Of a stretch of 64,000 bases of DNA, positions 48,769 to 61,328 are shown one piece after another (positions within the stretch are counted from its first letter, which is position 1; the number at the start of each line of letters is the position of its first letter). The notes below the pieces were generated by a model. It ran no database searches. It was not told the DNA's origin and saw only the letters and a list, made by a program, of their open reading frames with translations. The stretch is taken from the NCBI GenBank assembly GCA_014218235.1, contig CM024766.1, forward strand, positions 48,883,359 through 48,947,358. The letters run 5' to 3'. Source of the DNA: Colocasia esculenta (taxonomy: Eukaryota > Streptophyta > Magnoliopsida > Alismatales > Araceae). Both the position numbers and the translations under genes were made by a program.

Positions 48769-49485
48769 CACATTTAAAAAAAAATAGCTAGATTGATTGG
48801 GTTTCCCTCCTTGTTTTCATGTGCAAGCAAATGCTCACGTGCTGTGCAACTTCGCCCCCGAATCCAAATAGTTTTTTCCATCCCCACCCCCAACGGAAAG
48901 CCTAATCTTAATTCTCAACCATACAGACTAAAAAATATATCAAATTTGCATTTTTTTACTTTTTCTCTTCTGTGTTTTCTACATATTTTCTCCGCAAATT
49001 CTGAATTTCTATATGTCAAATTTATCATCTTTCATTTGTTATGTGGCTTCTGCAAAAAACAGCAGGATTGGGAACCACCATGGATGTTGCAGTCTCCTTG
49101 CACTCACCACAGAGACTCCAGATTTCAAGAAGAATGGCACGGAGGGTGGACAATAAACAACACAAAGGTGCTGAATGCCGAACAAGACGGTGATGATATT
49201 TTGATGGCCAGCATGGACACTATTGCAGAGAGCAGTCGCGGCGACAGATTTGGATCTACACTCCTCTTCCCACCTCCCAAATGACAGACACATGCACATG
49301 CCTAATCCAAGCCCAACTTAGAGCAAAGGAAGAACTCGATGGGCCTACCCAAGCCCAACCATCAATTGATGTGTTTAGCAATTGGGCTCCAATGAAGCTC
49401 AATGGGCCATTTCGTTTGGCCGTAATTGAGCCCAGGACGGGCTGCCATTGGACCTCCAATCAATTCGACCCAATTGACACTCTTA
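48769..49485. other. Right arm of the hAT-like element
   Basis: AT-rich and then mixed sequence that I do not recognise, ending in the terminal inverted repeat GACACTCTTA. An open frame at 48793-49284 has no known motif. The terminal ~200 bp is rich in GGGCC/GGCCCA text mirroring the left end. Confidence 0.6.
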
Positions 49486-49493
49486 GGTATATC

Positions 49494-50455
49494 TTCCTAA
49501 AGCACGGATACTAACATTGACTGACAGTTTAGACACTTTCATGTTGTCTATACTTCAACATTAATTATGTGCAGGTTTCCGATGGTCTCACACGTTGCAA
49601 CGATTGGACCTGTCACTCTGACAGAAGCAAGAAGACATTTAGATAATCTTCCTATGTGTATGTGTCTATCCCAGAATTTAATGGCTGCAGGTTCTCTTGC
49701 TCCCTACATCAGACCAGACACATTCAACGTGCATAAAGATGAGAGACAATGGATACTTCAACGGCTAAATCTTTCAAAAAAAGTTAAATAGAAGACTGGT
49801 GTCTCCACGAAGATACAGATCTTACCTTGACACCTTGAAGAGAAAGAAAGAAGAGCTTGTTCATCATTTAAACAGTCTTCAGCTCTAGCTCTCTAAAGCA
49901 ACCTGTTCTAGTCTTTGAGAGCTTCTTGTAGATCTGAGAGACCTTCATTCTGTGTGAATCTTTTTGTCTCTCGGATTCAGCCTCAAATTAAGCAATCTCT
50001 ATAAGCTTGGTCTAGGGGCCATCATCTCTTTTATTCTCATTCTTGAGTGTTCCTCTTCGTCTGTGAAGAGAAGACCTACTGTGAAGTGGGTGGTTGTTCC
50101 CTTCAGTAAGAAGGAAGACCTATTGCATCAGGTGGTTCAGTGCCTCTTTGTGTAGGGAAGAGAAGACCAGCTGTGTCTGGATGTGTAAGTGTCCTTAAGG
50201 GGGACTGTACCTTTGGTTAGTGAAATCCCAAGTTGTTGCTTGGGGACTAGACGTAGGACTCCTTGTGATAGGAGATCTGAACCAGGATAAAATCCTTGCT
50301 GTCTGTGTGATTGATCTTATTGTGTCTTCATTTTATACTAACTCTAACCATCGAACTTAGTGTCTTCTGTCAAAGCGTTTCTATTTATAGGAATACTCTA
50401 AAAGAACATTTTAGCAATCCATTCACCCCCCTCTGGGCTTGCAACTTGGTCAATA
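49494..50455 (+). repeat. 3' LTR of element A, second part (U3 end, R, U5)
   Basis: Resumes after the duplicated GGTATATC. Contains three hairpins (50053-50070, 50099-50114, 50144-50162), each followed by AAGACC, then the U5 tail GTGTCCTTAAGGGGGACT shared with 3020-3295. It ends GGTCAATA at 50455, where the canonical CA has become TA. Confidence 0.85.
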
Positions 50456-51203
50456 GTTGGTTGATCTCCACAGCTGTTGGCACTGTAGAGGTGGAGTGGA
50501 AGTTGGGCCTTTCATCCGTGGCTGCGAGACTGAGAGGTTGTCCTGTGTGGTTTGTCTGGGTCAGTAGCTGGTGTTGCGAACCAAGTTTCGTGACCGAGTG
50601 TGGCGTTACTCTTCCCTAGCTCGTACGCTTGAGCATGGTTTGTTGTTTATTTATTAATGTTTAATCCAGATTATCAGTATAGAATTGTTTATTTAATTAC
50701 AGTTGTAGCTCCATGCTTAGAAAACTTTGTTAATTGTTTAATTTAATTCTTTACTCCTGCTTCTCGTGAGATTGGTGTTGTTTCGACTTTTGAGGGAGTT
50801 TTCCTACTGATCTAGTGACTTGTGAGGCTCACTCCTACTCCTTTCATGTGAAGGAGAGCAGGAGAGTTTTTGTCCCTCATCAAGTTTGGAGCCGCACCAT
50901 AGCAGAGTTGGGTCTGCACCACCAGTAGTGTAATTTTACTTTCTGTTATACCTCGAAGTATGCCCCAGGCTATTGTACTTTGTTCTTTGACTTTAGTTGG
51001 GAACTGACTATGTAAACTTCATGTAAATATGTGTGAGATGGTATAATAAATGCAATCTTATGTGTGTTTAATTGGCTTCTTTTATGTTCTCACGGACTTC
51101 AGTAATGGTATCCCTTGCGAGACTTCAGCCTGTTCGCGGGAGGCTGAGTCGTATCAGACTCGTTATTAGGTTAACAGGTCTGAACGATGAGGACGGCTAT
51201 AGT
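50456..51203 (+). repeat. LTR remnant of gypsy element F
   Basis: Sequence between the end of A and a primer site at 51204-51215 (TGGTATCAGAGC). Features fit R/U5 of a gypsy LTR, including a TGTAAATATGTG/AATAAATG stretch near 51022-51052 that resembles a polyadenylation region. The left edge is set by the insertion of A, and the start of the LTR is not seen. Confidence 0.55.
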
Positions 51204-51358
51204 TGGTATCAGAGCAAGGTCCGTGTGAATATAAAGGAACATGGAAACTTACATATCCATGATCTCTACTATAGTCCACTGCTGGTAGTTGGCCCTAGTT
51301 TTTTATTGACTTGTTAGTGTGTTGTATGGTTTGGAATTATGTATGTGTAGGACTGGAA

Positions 51359-51929
51359 ATGGATGATAGAAGAGATTGGGGAGGTGGAGGAGATGAACCA
51401 GAAAAGTCTACTCATCAGTTGATTGAGAGGCTATGGGAAAGTATTATAGAGATTCGGACAAGGTTGGATCAGCAGGTACCGGTCCAACCAGCAGTGATAG
51501 CACCCCAGGTTCTAGAGGAGGCAGTACCAGTGGCACCACCCCCACCACAACCGGGCTTTGAGGTACCAGTCGTTGTACCTATACCCCCTGCAGTACTGAC
51601 ACGTCCAATCAGTACGAAAGAGCCTACAATGTTGGTAGAGAGGTTTTTGAGGTTACAACCACCCATTTATTCAGGAGGTCCAAATCCAGATACAACAGAG
51701 CATTGGGTGCATGAGATTAGAGGGTTTTTGTTACTATGAGTGTCCACAGGTAGATAGAGTGATTTTAGTTACATATATGTTGCGTGGTTTTACAGAAGAA
51801 TGGTGGAGATTGAAGATGCAGACGGTATTTGTGGGAAGGGCTGAAGATTCCATCACTTGGCTAGAGTTTTTGGGAGTGTTCAATGATACTTTCTTTCCAA
51901 TACAGATCCAACGAGCAAAAAAGGAGCAG
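51359..51929 (+). pseudogene. gag fragment of gypsy element F
   Basis: ATG at 51359 (MDDRRDWGGGGDEPEK), 143 bases after the primer site. A Pro/Val-rich linker precedes the start of the Ty3/gypsy gag domain (FLRLQPPIYSGGPNPDTTEHWV). A one-base frame change near 51720 continues it (CPQVDRVILVTYMLRGFTEEWW, then WLEFLGVFNDTFFP). The domain stops at QRAKKEQ where the LINE begins, and no pol follows. An upstream in-frame ATG at 51311 is less likely because it lies in leader-like sequence. An acceptor-like TGTGTAG immediately precedes the chosen start region, as in element E. Confidence 0.8.
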
Positions 51930-51983
51930 CATGGGTCTTGCATGCAAGAGAAGCAGCACCAAGAGTGAGGGTGCAATGCTGGA

Positions 51984-52259
51984 ATGATGGAAGAGGCGGC
52001 GGTAAACATGGACATCATCATGTCTTCTCCGCTGACGGCTCCAGAGAAGGACGATGGGGTAGAAAGGAATATTTGCATGGATTCTAGTAGAAACTTACCT
52101 AAACCTTCTGATGGGGACCTAAGAAAGGTTTCTATTCTTGCCTCCAATGAGAATATATTCATGCCCATTCCTGCTCCTACAGAAGAAGGAAAATCTCAAA
52201 AGACGGGAGGTGCCAGAATGAGATCACAGGCTAAAGCTGCAAGATACTCCTCTTCATGA
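51984..52259 (+). pseudogene. ORF1 tail of the LINE
   Basis: Ninety-one open codons (first Met at 51984) with no globular motif. The end is rich in Ser, Lys and Ala. Its stop TGA (52257-52259) overlaps the ORF2 start (ATGA), a common reinitiation layout in LINEs. The RNA-binding part of ORF1 is missing, presumably by 5' truncation. Confidence 0.55.
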
Positions 52260-54863
52260 ATAGTCCCATGCTTTTTTGGAATGTTAGAGGCATTTCCAAT
52301 AATGCCTCTAGGCGTTCGCTCAGGAGGATGGTTAGGAAGTCTATTAACATGCAGGAATTTGCTGATAATGGGGAGAAGACTCAAAGATCTGGGTCTTCTG
52401 GCATAATATTTCCATGCAAATGCTCAGTAGATCTGATCAGCATTTAACTTTAGCGGCGATGAAGGATAACAGAGCTTACATGATCGTTACTATCATCTAT
52501 GCTAGTTGTGATGCTGGCATCAGACGGGCTCTCTTAAATGAAATTATCACCATATCTGATACAGTTGATGTCCCTTGGATTATAGGGGGTGATTTCAATT
52601 GTGTTACTCAGCCAGCTGAGAAAATGAGGGGGCATATATGTAACATGAATGCTATGGTGGATTTCAATGCTTTTATTGATGCTACTTCTCTTTATGATGC
52701 TGGTTACATTGGTCCTAAGTTTACCTGGTCTAATAATAGAACTGGGCAGGCATCTATAAAGGCTAGACTAGATCGTTTTCTGCTTAACAGTTGTTTTGAA
52801 GATAAGTTTCCAGGGCTATGTGTTAGGTACCTTCCCAGAGGGCCTTTTGACCATGCTCCCTTGATGGTCTACTTCACCAATGTGAACCAGTCCCCAAGCA
52901 GATTCATTTTTTAGGCTATGTGGACCTCCCACAGTTCCTTTCGGGAGATAGTCAAAAGGGGGTGGAATGAGGACGTTCAGTGGCACCCTAATCCTTTTGC
53001 TACACTTTTCCTGAAGCTTAAGGCAGTTAAGCAGGCCTTGTGATCATGGAACAAAACTGTGTTTGGTAATGTGGAAAGTAATGTGCGCAAACTGTAGGAA
53101 GAAGTCAGAGTGAAACAGGAGACTTTCGATAATAACCCCTCGCCGGAAAATAGGACTACTTAGGGGGAAGTGACTACTTCTCTTACTAGGGCATTGCACT
53201 GCATGGAGGTATTCTGGGCCAAAAAATCTTGCATAGAGTGGATGGAAAAAGGTGACAGGAACACTGCATTTTATCATGCTACTGTTCAAGGTAATCGAAG
53301 ACATAATAGAATTCAGCGGCTTCATATCAATGGCTCATGGTCTGAGGACCAGGAGGCCATGCGTAACGAGGTAGCTCATTTCATTGAGAACCTTCTTCAG
53401 TCTTCTGCTCATATGATAGATGAATCACTCCTTCATGTTATTCCCTCTATTATTTCAGAAGATCAGAATAAATTTCTTTGTGCTGCCCCGAATAAGGATG
53501 AAGTCAAGAGAGCTGTTTGGAATTTAAATGGCAATAGTTCCCCTGGTCCGGATGGTTTCACTGGAATCTTCTATATCTCCTGTTGGGAAATTATTCATAC
53601 TGATGTTATTGCGGTTGTGAGTGGTTTCTTCCAGGGCCATTCTTTTCCTAGAAGAGTTACTTCTACGCTTATTGCCCTTGTTCCAAAGAAGCATACCCCT
53701 GAGACATTTAATGACTTTCGACCTGTGAGCCTTCACAATTTTTGTTATAAAATTGTCTCTAGAATTTTATGTGACAGCTTAGTTGGCATCCTTCCCAGTA
53801 TCATTTCAGAGGAACAAGGAGCTTTTGTTCAAGGGAGGTATATTCTAGACAATGTTTCCTTATCCAGGCAAATGGTTCGTGATATTGGTCGGAAAGTCAG
53901 AGGGCGAAATGTTATATTCAAGCTGGATATTAGGAAAGCCTATGATAGCGTTGAATGGGACTTCTTATTTGCTGTTCTCAGGAAGTTTGGCTTCTCATCT
54001 AGGTTTGTTTCATATATTGGGATGATGGTATCCAATTGCTAGTTCTCTGTATTGGTTAATGGCTTTTCTGCTGGCTACTTCAAATCCACAAGGGGTTTAA
54101 GACAAGGCGATCCAATTGCTCCTGCATTGTTTATTATTATGGAAGAAGCTCTGAGTAGAGGTCTAAAGAACATGGTTTCTAATGGTACTATAACCCCTTA
54201 CGCTGGTCCAAGAGGTTGTTCGCCCCCCTCTCACCTTCTCTATGTGGATGATACTCTAATTTTCCTGAATGGTTGCATTCGCAATGTCAAACGCCTCGTG
54301 CAGTTTTTGAATAGATACGCTCAGTCATTTGGCCAAAATATCAATTCCAGTAAGAGTTCTTTTATGGTCTCAAGGAAAATGTCTTTTCTTTCTATGCATA
54401 GAATCAAAGAGGTTACTGGGTACATGAGGCAGAATGGGCCGCTACTTTATCTGGGAGTTCTGCTTAGACCTGGTAGAGTGTTGGCTACTGATTACAAAAG
54501 TCTTATTGATAAAGTCAATGCCAAATTAGGGAGTTGGAAATCTAAGTTAATTTCTCAAGTTGGCCGGATAACCTTGATTAATTCAGTGGTCTCATCAATT
54601 CCTGTCTACCTGGCAGCTGCTTCATCTCTCCCGAAATCTGTGATATCCTACTTTGAAAGGACAGCTGTTGCTTTCTTCTGGAATGGCTCAGATGGCTCTC
54701 GTCATCGTCATTGGGTTGCATGGAAATCCATTCACCACCCTAAAGCTGAAGGAGGCCTTGGAGTCTGTAATTTGCATCATGTTCAAATGTCCCTGGCGGT
54801 TAAACAGTTGTGGAATGTTCGTCATGGGAGCTCTCTATGGGCTACTTATGCAAGAAGGCATTC
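52256..54863 (+). pseudogene. ORF2 of the LINE: endonuclease and reverse transcriptase (broken)
   Basis: Starts MNSPMLFWNVRGISNNASRR, the usual start of plant L1 endonucleases. An internal deletion around 52350-52410 removes part of the endonuclease. It resumes with IIGGDFNCVTQPAEK (52580-52625) and FDHAPL (about 52850), catalytic-site motifs of the APE-type nuclease. Stops occur at about 52912 and 53041. The RT domain runs from about 53470 (NGNSSPGPDGFTG, VSLHNFCYKIVSRIL) through FKLDIRKAYDSVEW (53920-53960). A TAG near 54040 replaces a residue before FSVLVNG, then RGLRQGDPIAPALF and YVDDTLIF (54241-54264). The maturase-like downstream region continues until the cut at 54864. Confidence 0.85.
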
Positions 54864-55080
54864 ACTAGTACAAATTATGGAATAGACCACCATTAGTTAA
54901 GAACCGTCGGCGGTTCTGCATAAAGCCAACAGTTCTTAACCGTCGATGTTTTATTTGGGAATAGACAACACATTAATCGTGGTTTAATATATACAATTTA
55001 TTTTTTTAATATATATCTTCCATTTGAACCGTCATTTAATAGTTATTATAAATCCATCTTACTTCCTTAATTCTCCAACC
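54864..55080. mobile_element. CACTA-like transposon terminus
   Basis: CACTAGTACAAATTATGG at 54864 interrupts LINE ORF2. Immediately inside are inverted sub-terminal motifs (AACCGTCGGCGGTTCT at 54902-54917, CTTAACCGTCGATG near 54935), typical of En/Spm elements. The opposite end (CCATAATTTGTACTAGTG) is not found in the window, so the element either runs past 64000 or has lost its other end. Everything from here to the window end may be its cargo; that is inference. Confidence 0.55.
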
Positions 55081-55129
55081 CCCCGCCAATTTTGGATTTG
55101 GATCGCCCCACGTCTCTTCCCCGCCAAAG

Positions 55130-55885
55130 AAGGGAAACCGCGCTGAACCCCTCGCCTCGTCCCTCCCAACACGCAGAAGAGGTAGAGGCGTGCCCTCTCC
55201 CCATCGCCCGGACGCCCTCGCCCACACCGGAACGCCCTCACCTTGCCCCTCCCAGCGCGCAGAAGAGTCGCCCCTCCCAGCGCGCAGAAGTGGTAGAGGC
55301 GCGCCCTCTCCCCGTTGCCCGGATGCCCGCCTGTGCTGGAACGCCCTCGCCTCGCCCCTCCAGCATGCAGAAGAGGCAGAGGTGCGCCCTCTCCCCATCG
55401 CCCGCGCCGGAACGTCCTCGCCTCGCCCCTCCCAGTGTGCAGAAGAGTCGCCCTCCCAGCGCGCAGAAGAGGCAGAGGCGCCCCCTTTCCCCATCGCCCG
55501 TTCGCCCTCCCCTGCATTGGAACGCCCTCGCCTCGCCCCTCCTAGCGCGCAGAAGAGGCAGAGGCGCGCCCTCTCCCCGTCGCCCGGATGCCCGCCTGTG
55601 CTGGAACGCCCTCGCCTCGCCCCTCCAGCGTGCAGAAGAGGCAGAGGTGCGCCCTCTCCCCATCGCCCGCGCCGGAACGTCCTCGCCTCGCCCCTCCCAC
55701 TGTGCAGAAGAGTCGCCCTCCCAGCACGTAGAAGAGGCAGAGGCGCCCCCTTTCCCCATCGCCCTCCCCTGCGCTGGAACGCCCTCGCCTCGCCCCTCCC
55801 AGCGCGCAGAAGAGACAGAGCCTCACCCTTTCCCCATCGCCCGAACGCCCTCGCCTCACCCCTCCCAGCGCACAGAAAGGCAGAG
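55130..55885. repeat. GC-rich minisatellite
   Basis: Repeats of 60-80 bp built from GCGCAGAAGAGGCAGAGGCG, CCCTCTCCCCATCGCCCG and GGAACGCCCTCGCCTCGCCC, with a higher-order copy of about 265 bp (from about 55287 and again from about 55552). Long open frames exist on both strands because the GC-rich unit lacks stops. Their products are simple Pro/Ser/Arg or Gly/Arg repeats and are not supported as proteins. Confidence 0.85.
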
Positions 55886-55899
55886 CCAAAACACAGTTC

Positions 55900-58800
55900 A
55901 TATGCATTCAAACTAGATGCTACTACATTAGAATATTAGATAGGAAAACTAATAGAGCACCATTTAAAGTAAAAGGCTCAACAATTTTACATGATTTGCA
56001 TTTTATCATGAACTGGACAATGTATAAATGAGTCTTAGTCATTTTATCTTAGAGACTGAATAGACACCTTTAGGATCAAGAAGTGTAGCACAATAGCATT
56101 GGTTAACAATGACATAGATAAGAAAACTAATAGAGCATCATTTCAAGTAAAAGGGTCAACAATTACATAGATAAGAAAACTAATATGCGTACAAGTCTGA
56201 AAAGACAGGACATACATCTGGGAAGGCAGCAGAATGGGGTATGCTTGCTACTGCATGAGGCTTTTGTATTTGATTAAAGTGTGTTCACAGATGTTGAAAT
56301 CTTCATAATCTACACCCCCTCCTTAGCATGTTGTTGAGCATTTTTTTTTTTTTGGCTTATCTGAAAATTGATGTCATTTTGAATGTGAGCTGTCTAGAAC
56401 AACATTCTAATTTAGGGGTTATATTGAAAAAGTAAAGAAAATGGAGAGTGTGGACAAAAGGTACAACTGATAAATAGGCAGCAGTATAGCAGTAACATTC
56501 ATCCCCTTAGAAGGAGACTATATGGTTGCCAGATCGTTGTATTCATTCCCTTTTGAACAATAAAACTGTATAGCAGTAACAACAGTTCAGAAAGATTTAT
56601 AAGGAAAATCAAAACATACAAGGGATAAATATGCAGCAGTTCCAACAAGAAAACAAAAGAGATTCATCCAAAGTACTGTCCTAGATTTGGACTCACGTCA
56701 ACATAATTCCCATCTAACCCAGGTGCATGAGGGCATTCAATGTTTGCATTAGCTTCAGAAGTAGCACAAGAGCTGCATTTTTGTTGAGAGTTTAGATGTT
56801 CTGCCCATTTAATTATTTTATCTCCAGTTAAGAGTTTAGATGGAACCCCAGGCAGCCTTTAGAAAGAGGAATGAGCATCCCCAGTTATGAACTCCATATC
56901 CAAAAACTATTATATGCCCAGAAATTTCTGAATAGATTCTCCATGAGTTTTCCTTCAAGATTTTTTATGTCTGCCTATATAGTGAATGTCTGTCATCTTC
57001 TTTAGTCTATGAATATATTTTCACAGGTTAAGTGTGTGCTTTAAAAGTCAAAAGGGTTATCCTTATTGGATTTTGCCTTGGACAGTGTGTGGACAAAAGG
57101 TACATTTGCTAATCCATACCAGTTTGGTGTATATTTGCTTTAACAAGACCATTTTCTTTTTCTTTAAGCAAAGTTCAATGTTTTCAGAATTATTTGCTTT
57201 CTGACTATTTAAAGTGGTTGTGTTTAAATGATTGATAATTCCTACCAGTTTAATGTGAAAATGTTCCTGACAACATTGTGTTACTATTGTGTGGAATTGG
57301 TATTATTTTGGGGTTAAATATTGTTGTTACTATTTTGGAATGGATAGCATGTTATTATAAAGTCAAGTGATTTCACCCTTGCCTTTTGCCATCCAAAGCA
57401 TTGTTCAAAGGATGTGGACTGGACTTGAGATTATCAAGTTCCATAGTCATTGTGCCCCAAGACATTAAATAAGTCAAAAAATATATAGTTTCATAGCCAT
57501 TGTTTCACTGTTGCTTCCTTCCATCTCTCCCCATCCCTCCCTCAAGTCTGCATGTTTCCCCTTTCTATTTATCAATTATTTTGGCCTACCATTATCCTGG
57601 CTGATTGGAAAGGTTGTGTTCAAGAAAATATAAAGGTTTTGATTCTGTAAGTTGTAGTTGTCACCTTGGTTTTGATTCTTTAATATCTTCCTGGACTGGC
57701 TGGAAGCTCAAACTCAGTTTAGACTTGGTTTTGATTATGAAAGAAGTAAGAACTCACTCTTGATTTGAACATGATAGAGTTTGTCAATGTGTGGTCCTCA
57801 TCTAGTAATGAAAACGTTGACGAGCGTTGGTCTGTTATGGATCCATGTTCCATTTTAAGATATAACTCTGAAGACAAAACAAACAGAAAGGGAAAACAGA
57901 GTTGGACAATCTAATAGGGAAACAAAGGACAAATGCCAAGAACAAACAGGAAACAACTCCCATTTTCCAAGTTAAATCCTATGCATGGTGTATCTGCTGA
58001 GAAGTGGCCTCACAAATCCCTTCCGCATGCAACTGACCTTTGTTGTAAATATAAGACCTACACCTGTGTGCTGAATGTTATGGGTGTATACGTATAGAAA
58101 TTAACTCCATCTACCCATATGTGCTTAGGGGCATCATTGACGATAATATGTATAGTGTTCTATCAGGTAAAAAATGCTAGAAAATTGCCACGGCGTGCGT
58201 GGTCAGGCAGGCGGGACCTGTCAGTGTATTGTCCATCATCTGACATAATAGAGTTAAATTACTTTATATACATATCAAAAATAGTACATTGTAATTGAAA
58301 TTACTGTTATAAAAAAAAAAAAAATCACAATACAAGTCCACAAGTCTGTAAAAGTGACTAGGTGGGGGGTGTCAAATACTGGCTGAACGGCAGTTTGGAA
58401 AATTGACAAGCATAACTCATGAAATATGCATAACAACATAAGCTACAAAAATGTCAATCCCAAGACTGTAGTTGTTGGTGCAAAAAAATGAAAAACCATC
58501 TAGAAAAGATGAAACTGAAGCAACACTTAATTGTTGCTGTAAAAAACCATGTAGAAAAGATCATACAGAAGTAGAAGCTCCATCAAACTATTGTAACAAA
58601 GCAAAGCAAAGCTCAGGCCTACCATTATCCCCTTTCTTCAATCCATGAGCATAAAACTATCACAAAAAAGGTAATTTCTGATGTTCATTGTAGACTACTT
58701 TAATACTAGAATTTTAGGAGGGCAGCAAGAAAAACCTAGAGTTTGACTGAAGATGAGCAAAGACAATTTTAGATGTTCATTGTAGACTGCAAAAAACTTA

Positions 58801-59440
58801 GAATTTGACTAAAGTTGAGCAAAGCCAATTTCTGAAGGTTATTATAGAGTGCTTTAGCTGAATTGTATCTGTAAACTTTAGCAGTCTACTAGATGAGCAA
58901 AGGCATTTTGTTTTATTATATACTTTACTGTTAGGATTAGGCCTTTGATGGTCTTTTCTCTTTGAGACCCATTTTGACAGCTATAAAGTGTAGAACACAA
59001 ATGTTATTAAAGATTTTTAGGTTAGATAAAATTTAAAACAGAATTCTGCTTTAAGCCTACGAGGGGGTATATGTATCTTTTTTTCTCTATTTTTTGAAGA
59101 CTCTCAATGTCTATACCAGCCTAAGACTAGCCTGAACCCAGCTGATGCAAGTTAGAAATGGCCTTTTCAAGTATAAACAAGCCAGGATCAATAACCAGAA
59201 ATTAAATCAAGACTAGCTCTGTCAGTTTTGGTTTCCAGTCCAGTTTTTATATGAGTGCAGGGAAATCACGTGGTCTAGATGGCTTTTCCGGGGTTTCTTC
59301 CCTGAAACCCATGTGAACCCCGGTTTACATCCCTTTTAGATTTTTTCCTCAAGAAGAGTTTTAGAATTACATTGTAATGAATGTGTAATTAGTACTAAAG
59401 TCTTCCATTTAATTAGTACTGCAATTCCCTACAAGATGTT
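55900..59440. other. Non-coding AT-rich region
   Basis: No open frame of note and no recognised motif. Small direct repeats: AGATAAGAAAACTAAT at about 55938, 56117 and 56170; a ~55-bp unit around GATGTTCATTGTAGACT near 58680 and 58770; and a poly(T) run near 56340. It could be the interior of the CACTA-like element or intron/intergenic DNA. Confidence 0.6.
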
Positions 59441-60640
59441 AATTAGAACTTCAGAATCTGAACTTCAGGAATTCTGAAGTTCAGAATTCTAAACTTCATT
59501 AAAAAAGGTTAGGGATGCCTTACTAGTACTTGGAATTGTCAAAAGAATGATGGTACTGATTACATCATGTTAGATAAGAGTGAACTTTAGAATTCTGAAA
59601 ATCCGAACTTCAGAATTCTGAAAATCTGAACTTCAGAATTCTGAAGTTCAGAATTCTAAACTTCAGAATTCTGAACAAAGTTCTAAAGTTTAGAACTTCA
59701 GAATCTGAACTTCAGGAATTCTGAAGTTCAGAATTCTAAACTTCATTAAAAAAAGGTTAGGGATGCCTTACTAGTTTGGAATTGTCAAAAGAATGATGGT
59801 ACTGATTACATCATGTTAGATAAGAGTGAACTTTAGAATTCTGAAAATCTGAACTTCTGAATTCTGAAAATCTGAACTTTAGAATTCTGAACATCAGAAT
59901 TCTGAAGTTCAGAATTCTAAACTTCAGAATTCTGAACAGAGTTCTAAAGTTTAGAACTTCAGAATCTGAACTTCAGGAATTCTGAAGTTCAGAATTCTAA
60001 ACTTCATTAAAAAAAGGTTAGGGATGCCTTACTAGTTTGGAATTGTCAAAAGAATGATGGTACTGATTACATCATGTTAGATAAAAGTGAACTTTAGAAT
60101 TCTGAAAATCTGAACTTCAGAATTCTGGAAATCTGAACTTTAGAATTCTGAACTTCAGAAATTCTGAAGTTCAGAATTCTAAACTTCAGAATTCTGAAGT
60201 TCAGAATTCTAAACTTCAGAATTCTGAACAGAGTTCTAAAGTTTAGAACTTCAGAATCTGAACTTCAGGAATTCTGAAGTTCAGAATTCTAAACTTCATT
60301 AAAAAAAGGTTAGGGATGCCTTAATAGTTTGGAATTGTCAAAAGAATGATGGTACTGATTACATCATGTTAGATAAGAGTGAACTTTAGAATTCTGAAAA
60401 TCTGAACTTCAGAATTCTGGAAATCTGAACTTTAGAATTCTGAACTTCAGAAATTCTGAAGTTCAGAATTCTAAACTTCAGAATTCTGAACAGAGTTCTA
60501 AAGTTTAGAACTTCAGAATCTGAACTTCAGGAATTCTGAAGTTCAGAATTCTAAACTTCATTAAAAAAAAGTTAGGGATGTCTTACTAGTTTGGAATTGT
60601 CAAAAGAATGATGGTACTGATTACATCATGTTAGATAAGA
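59440..60640. repeat. Tandem repeat of ~250-290 bp rich in TTCAGAATTCTGAA palindromes
   Basis: Five copies marked by TTAGGGATG(C/T)CTTA at about 59510, 59758, 60019, 60311 and 60573. Each unit holds a unique part (AATTGTCAAAAGAATGATGG, then ACATCATGTTAGATAA) and a variable cluster of TTCAGAATTCTGAA, CTTCAGAATCTGAA and GTTCAGAATTCTAA. Unit length varies with the number of palindromes. Confidence 0.92.
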
Positions 60641-61328
60641 GTGAGAACCAGAAAAAGAAAATAAAGTAAATTAAATTAAATATTTCTCTTGTTCAACCTT
60701 TTCTTGATACTTATCTGCATAACTTTTGCATATAGCTGAATAACATGTAAAAGGAAATATTTTGTATGACGGAAAGCAGAAAACGTGAAATGTAGGTCCT
60801 TGGTATGTCTGTTCATGGATACTGCTTGACATTCTTGTTCAATCTTTTCTTGATACTTATTCTCCATTGTTATGATATTCATGTCTGCGAGTATAGTACT
60901 TGTGGAACGTCTCTCTATAGATTTGCAACTCTATTAAGCCCCCCAACTCTATAGATAAAATAACATGCATAAGAAAGTGAGGAAGAAATTTAAATTGGCA
61001 ATGAACTATATATAATACAAACTGACAAGTCAGTCAATGTCATTTCATTTAGTCAGTCTATAACACATTTTTTTGCATAGAGGGCAGTATTGCTGATTAG
61101 TTGTGAGTTGGGGGGGAAATGTAACTTACTTGTTCGTCTATTGCAACATTAACTTTTCAATTTTTCTATCATAGCGCTACATCTTTCACTATATTAATTT
61201 TTTTGTTAGCTTATTGTGTGACTTTACATGCTAACTATGTTTATATTTTTTTACAAGATGGAGTTAAATTATATCATTGATAAGAGTTGGATGTATAAAT
61301 ATAAGACCAAACACGAACGTGTTAATAC
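60641..61328. other. Non-coding spacer
   Basis: AT-rich with no recognised feature. A short duplicated text (TTCAACCTTTTCTTGATACTTAT near 60690; TTCAATCTTTTCTTGATACTTAT near 60839) flanks about 150 bp. Confidence 0.6.

Larger units (their letters stand above)
26197..49485. mobile_element. hAT-like DNA transposon carrying a gene fragment, split by element B
   Basis: The left end TACGGCTATCAATGGGT and the reverse complement of the right end, TAAGAGTGTCAATTGGGT, form imperfect terminal inverted repeats of the plant hAT type. The 8-bp duplication GGTATATC flanks it (26189-26196 and 49486-49493), as expected for hAT. Without element B and its duplication it is about 1.6 kb. No transposase is visible, so it is non-autonomous. 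It carries an antisense lectin receptor kinase fragment. The ends are rich in GGCCCA/TGGGCC-type text, which is common in such elements. Confidence 0.78.
51930..54863 (+). mobile_element. LINE (L1-type) retrotransposon, truncated at both ends
   Basis: Contains the tail of ORF1 and most of ORF2 (endonuclease, RT). The 5' end joins gypsy gag at about 51930. The 3' end, including any zinc-knuckle/RNase H tail and poly(A), is cut by the CACTA-like terminus at 54864. Confidence 0.85.

Noticed and set aside
48793..49284. A 163-codon frame in the right arm of the hAT-like element
   Set aside because: No recognisable domain; half of it is AT-rich terminal DNA; not enough support for a gene.
55036..55939. 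Several overlapping frames of 120-290 codons on both strands
   Set aside because: They come from one GC-rich tandem repeat without stop codons; the products are simple repeats and conflict with each other.
59440..60640. Telomere- or centromere-type satellite because of TTAGGG text and tandem units
   Set aside because: TTAGGG occurs once per ~260-bp unit inside TTAGGGATG; only five units, so it is a local tandem repeat.
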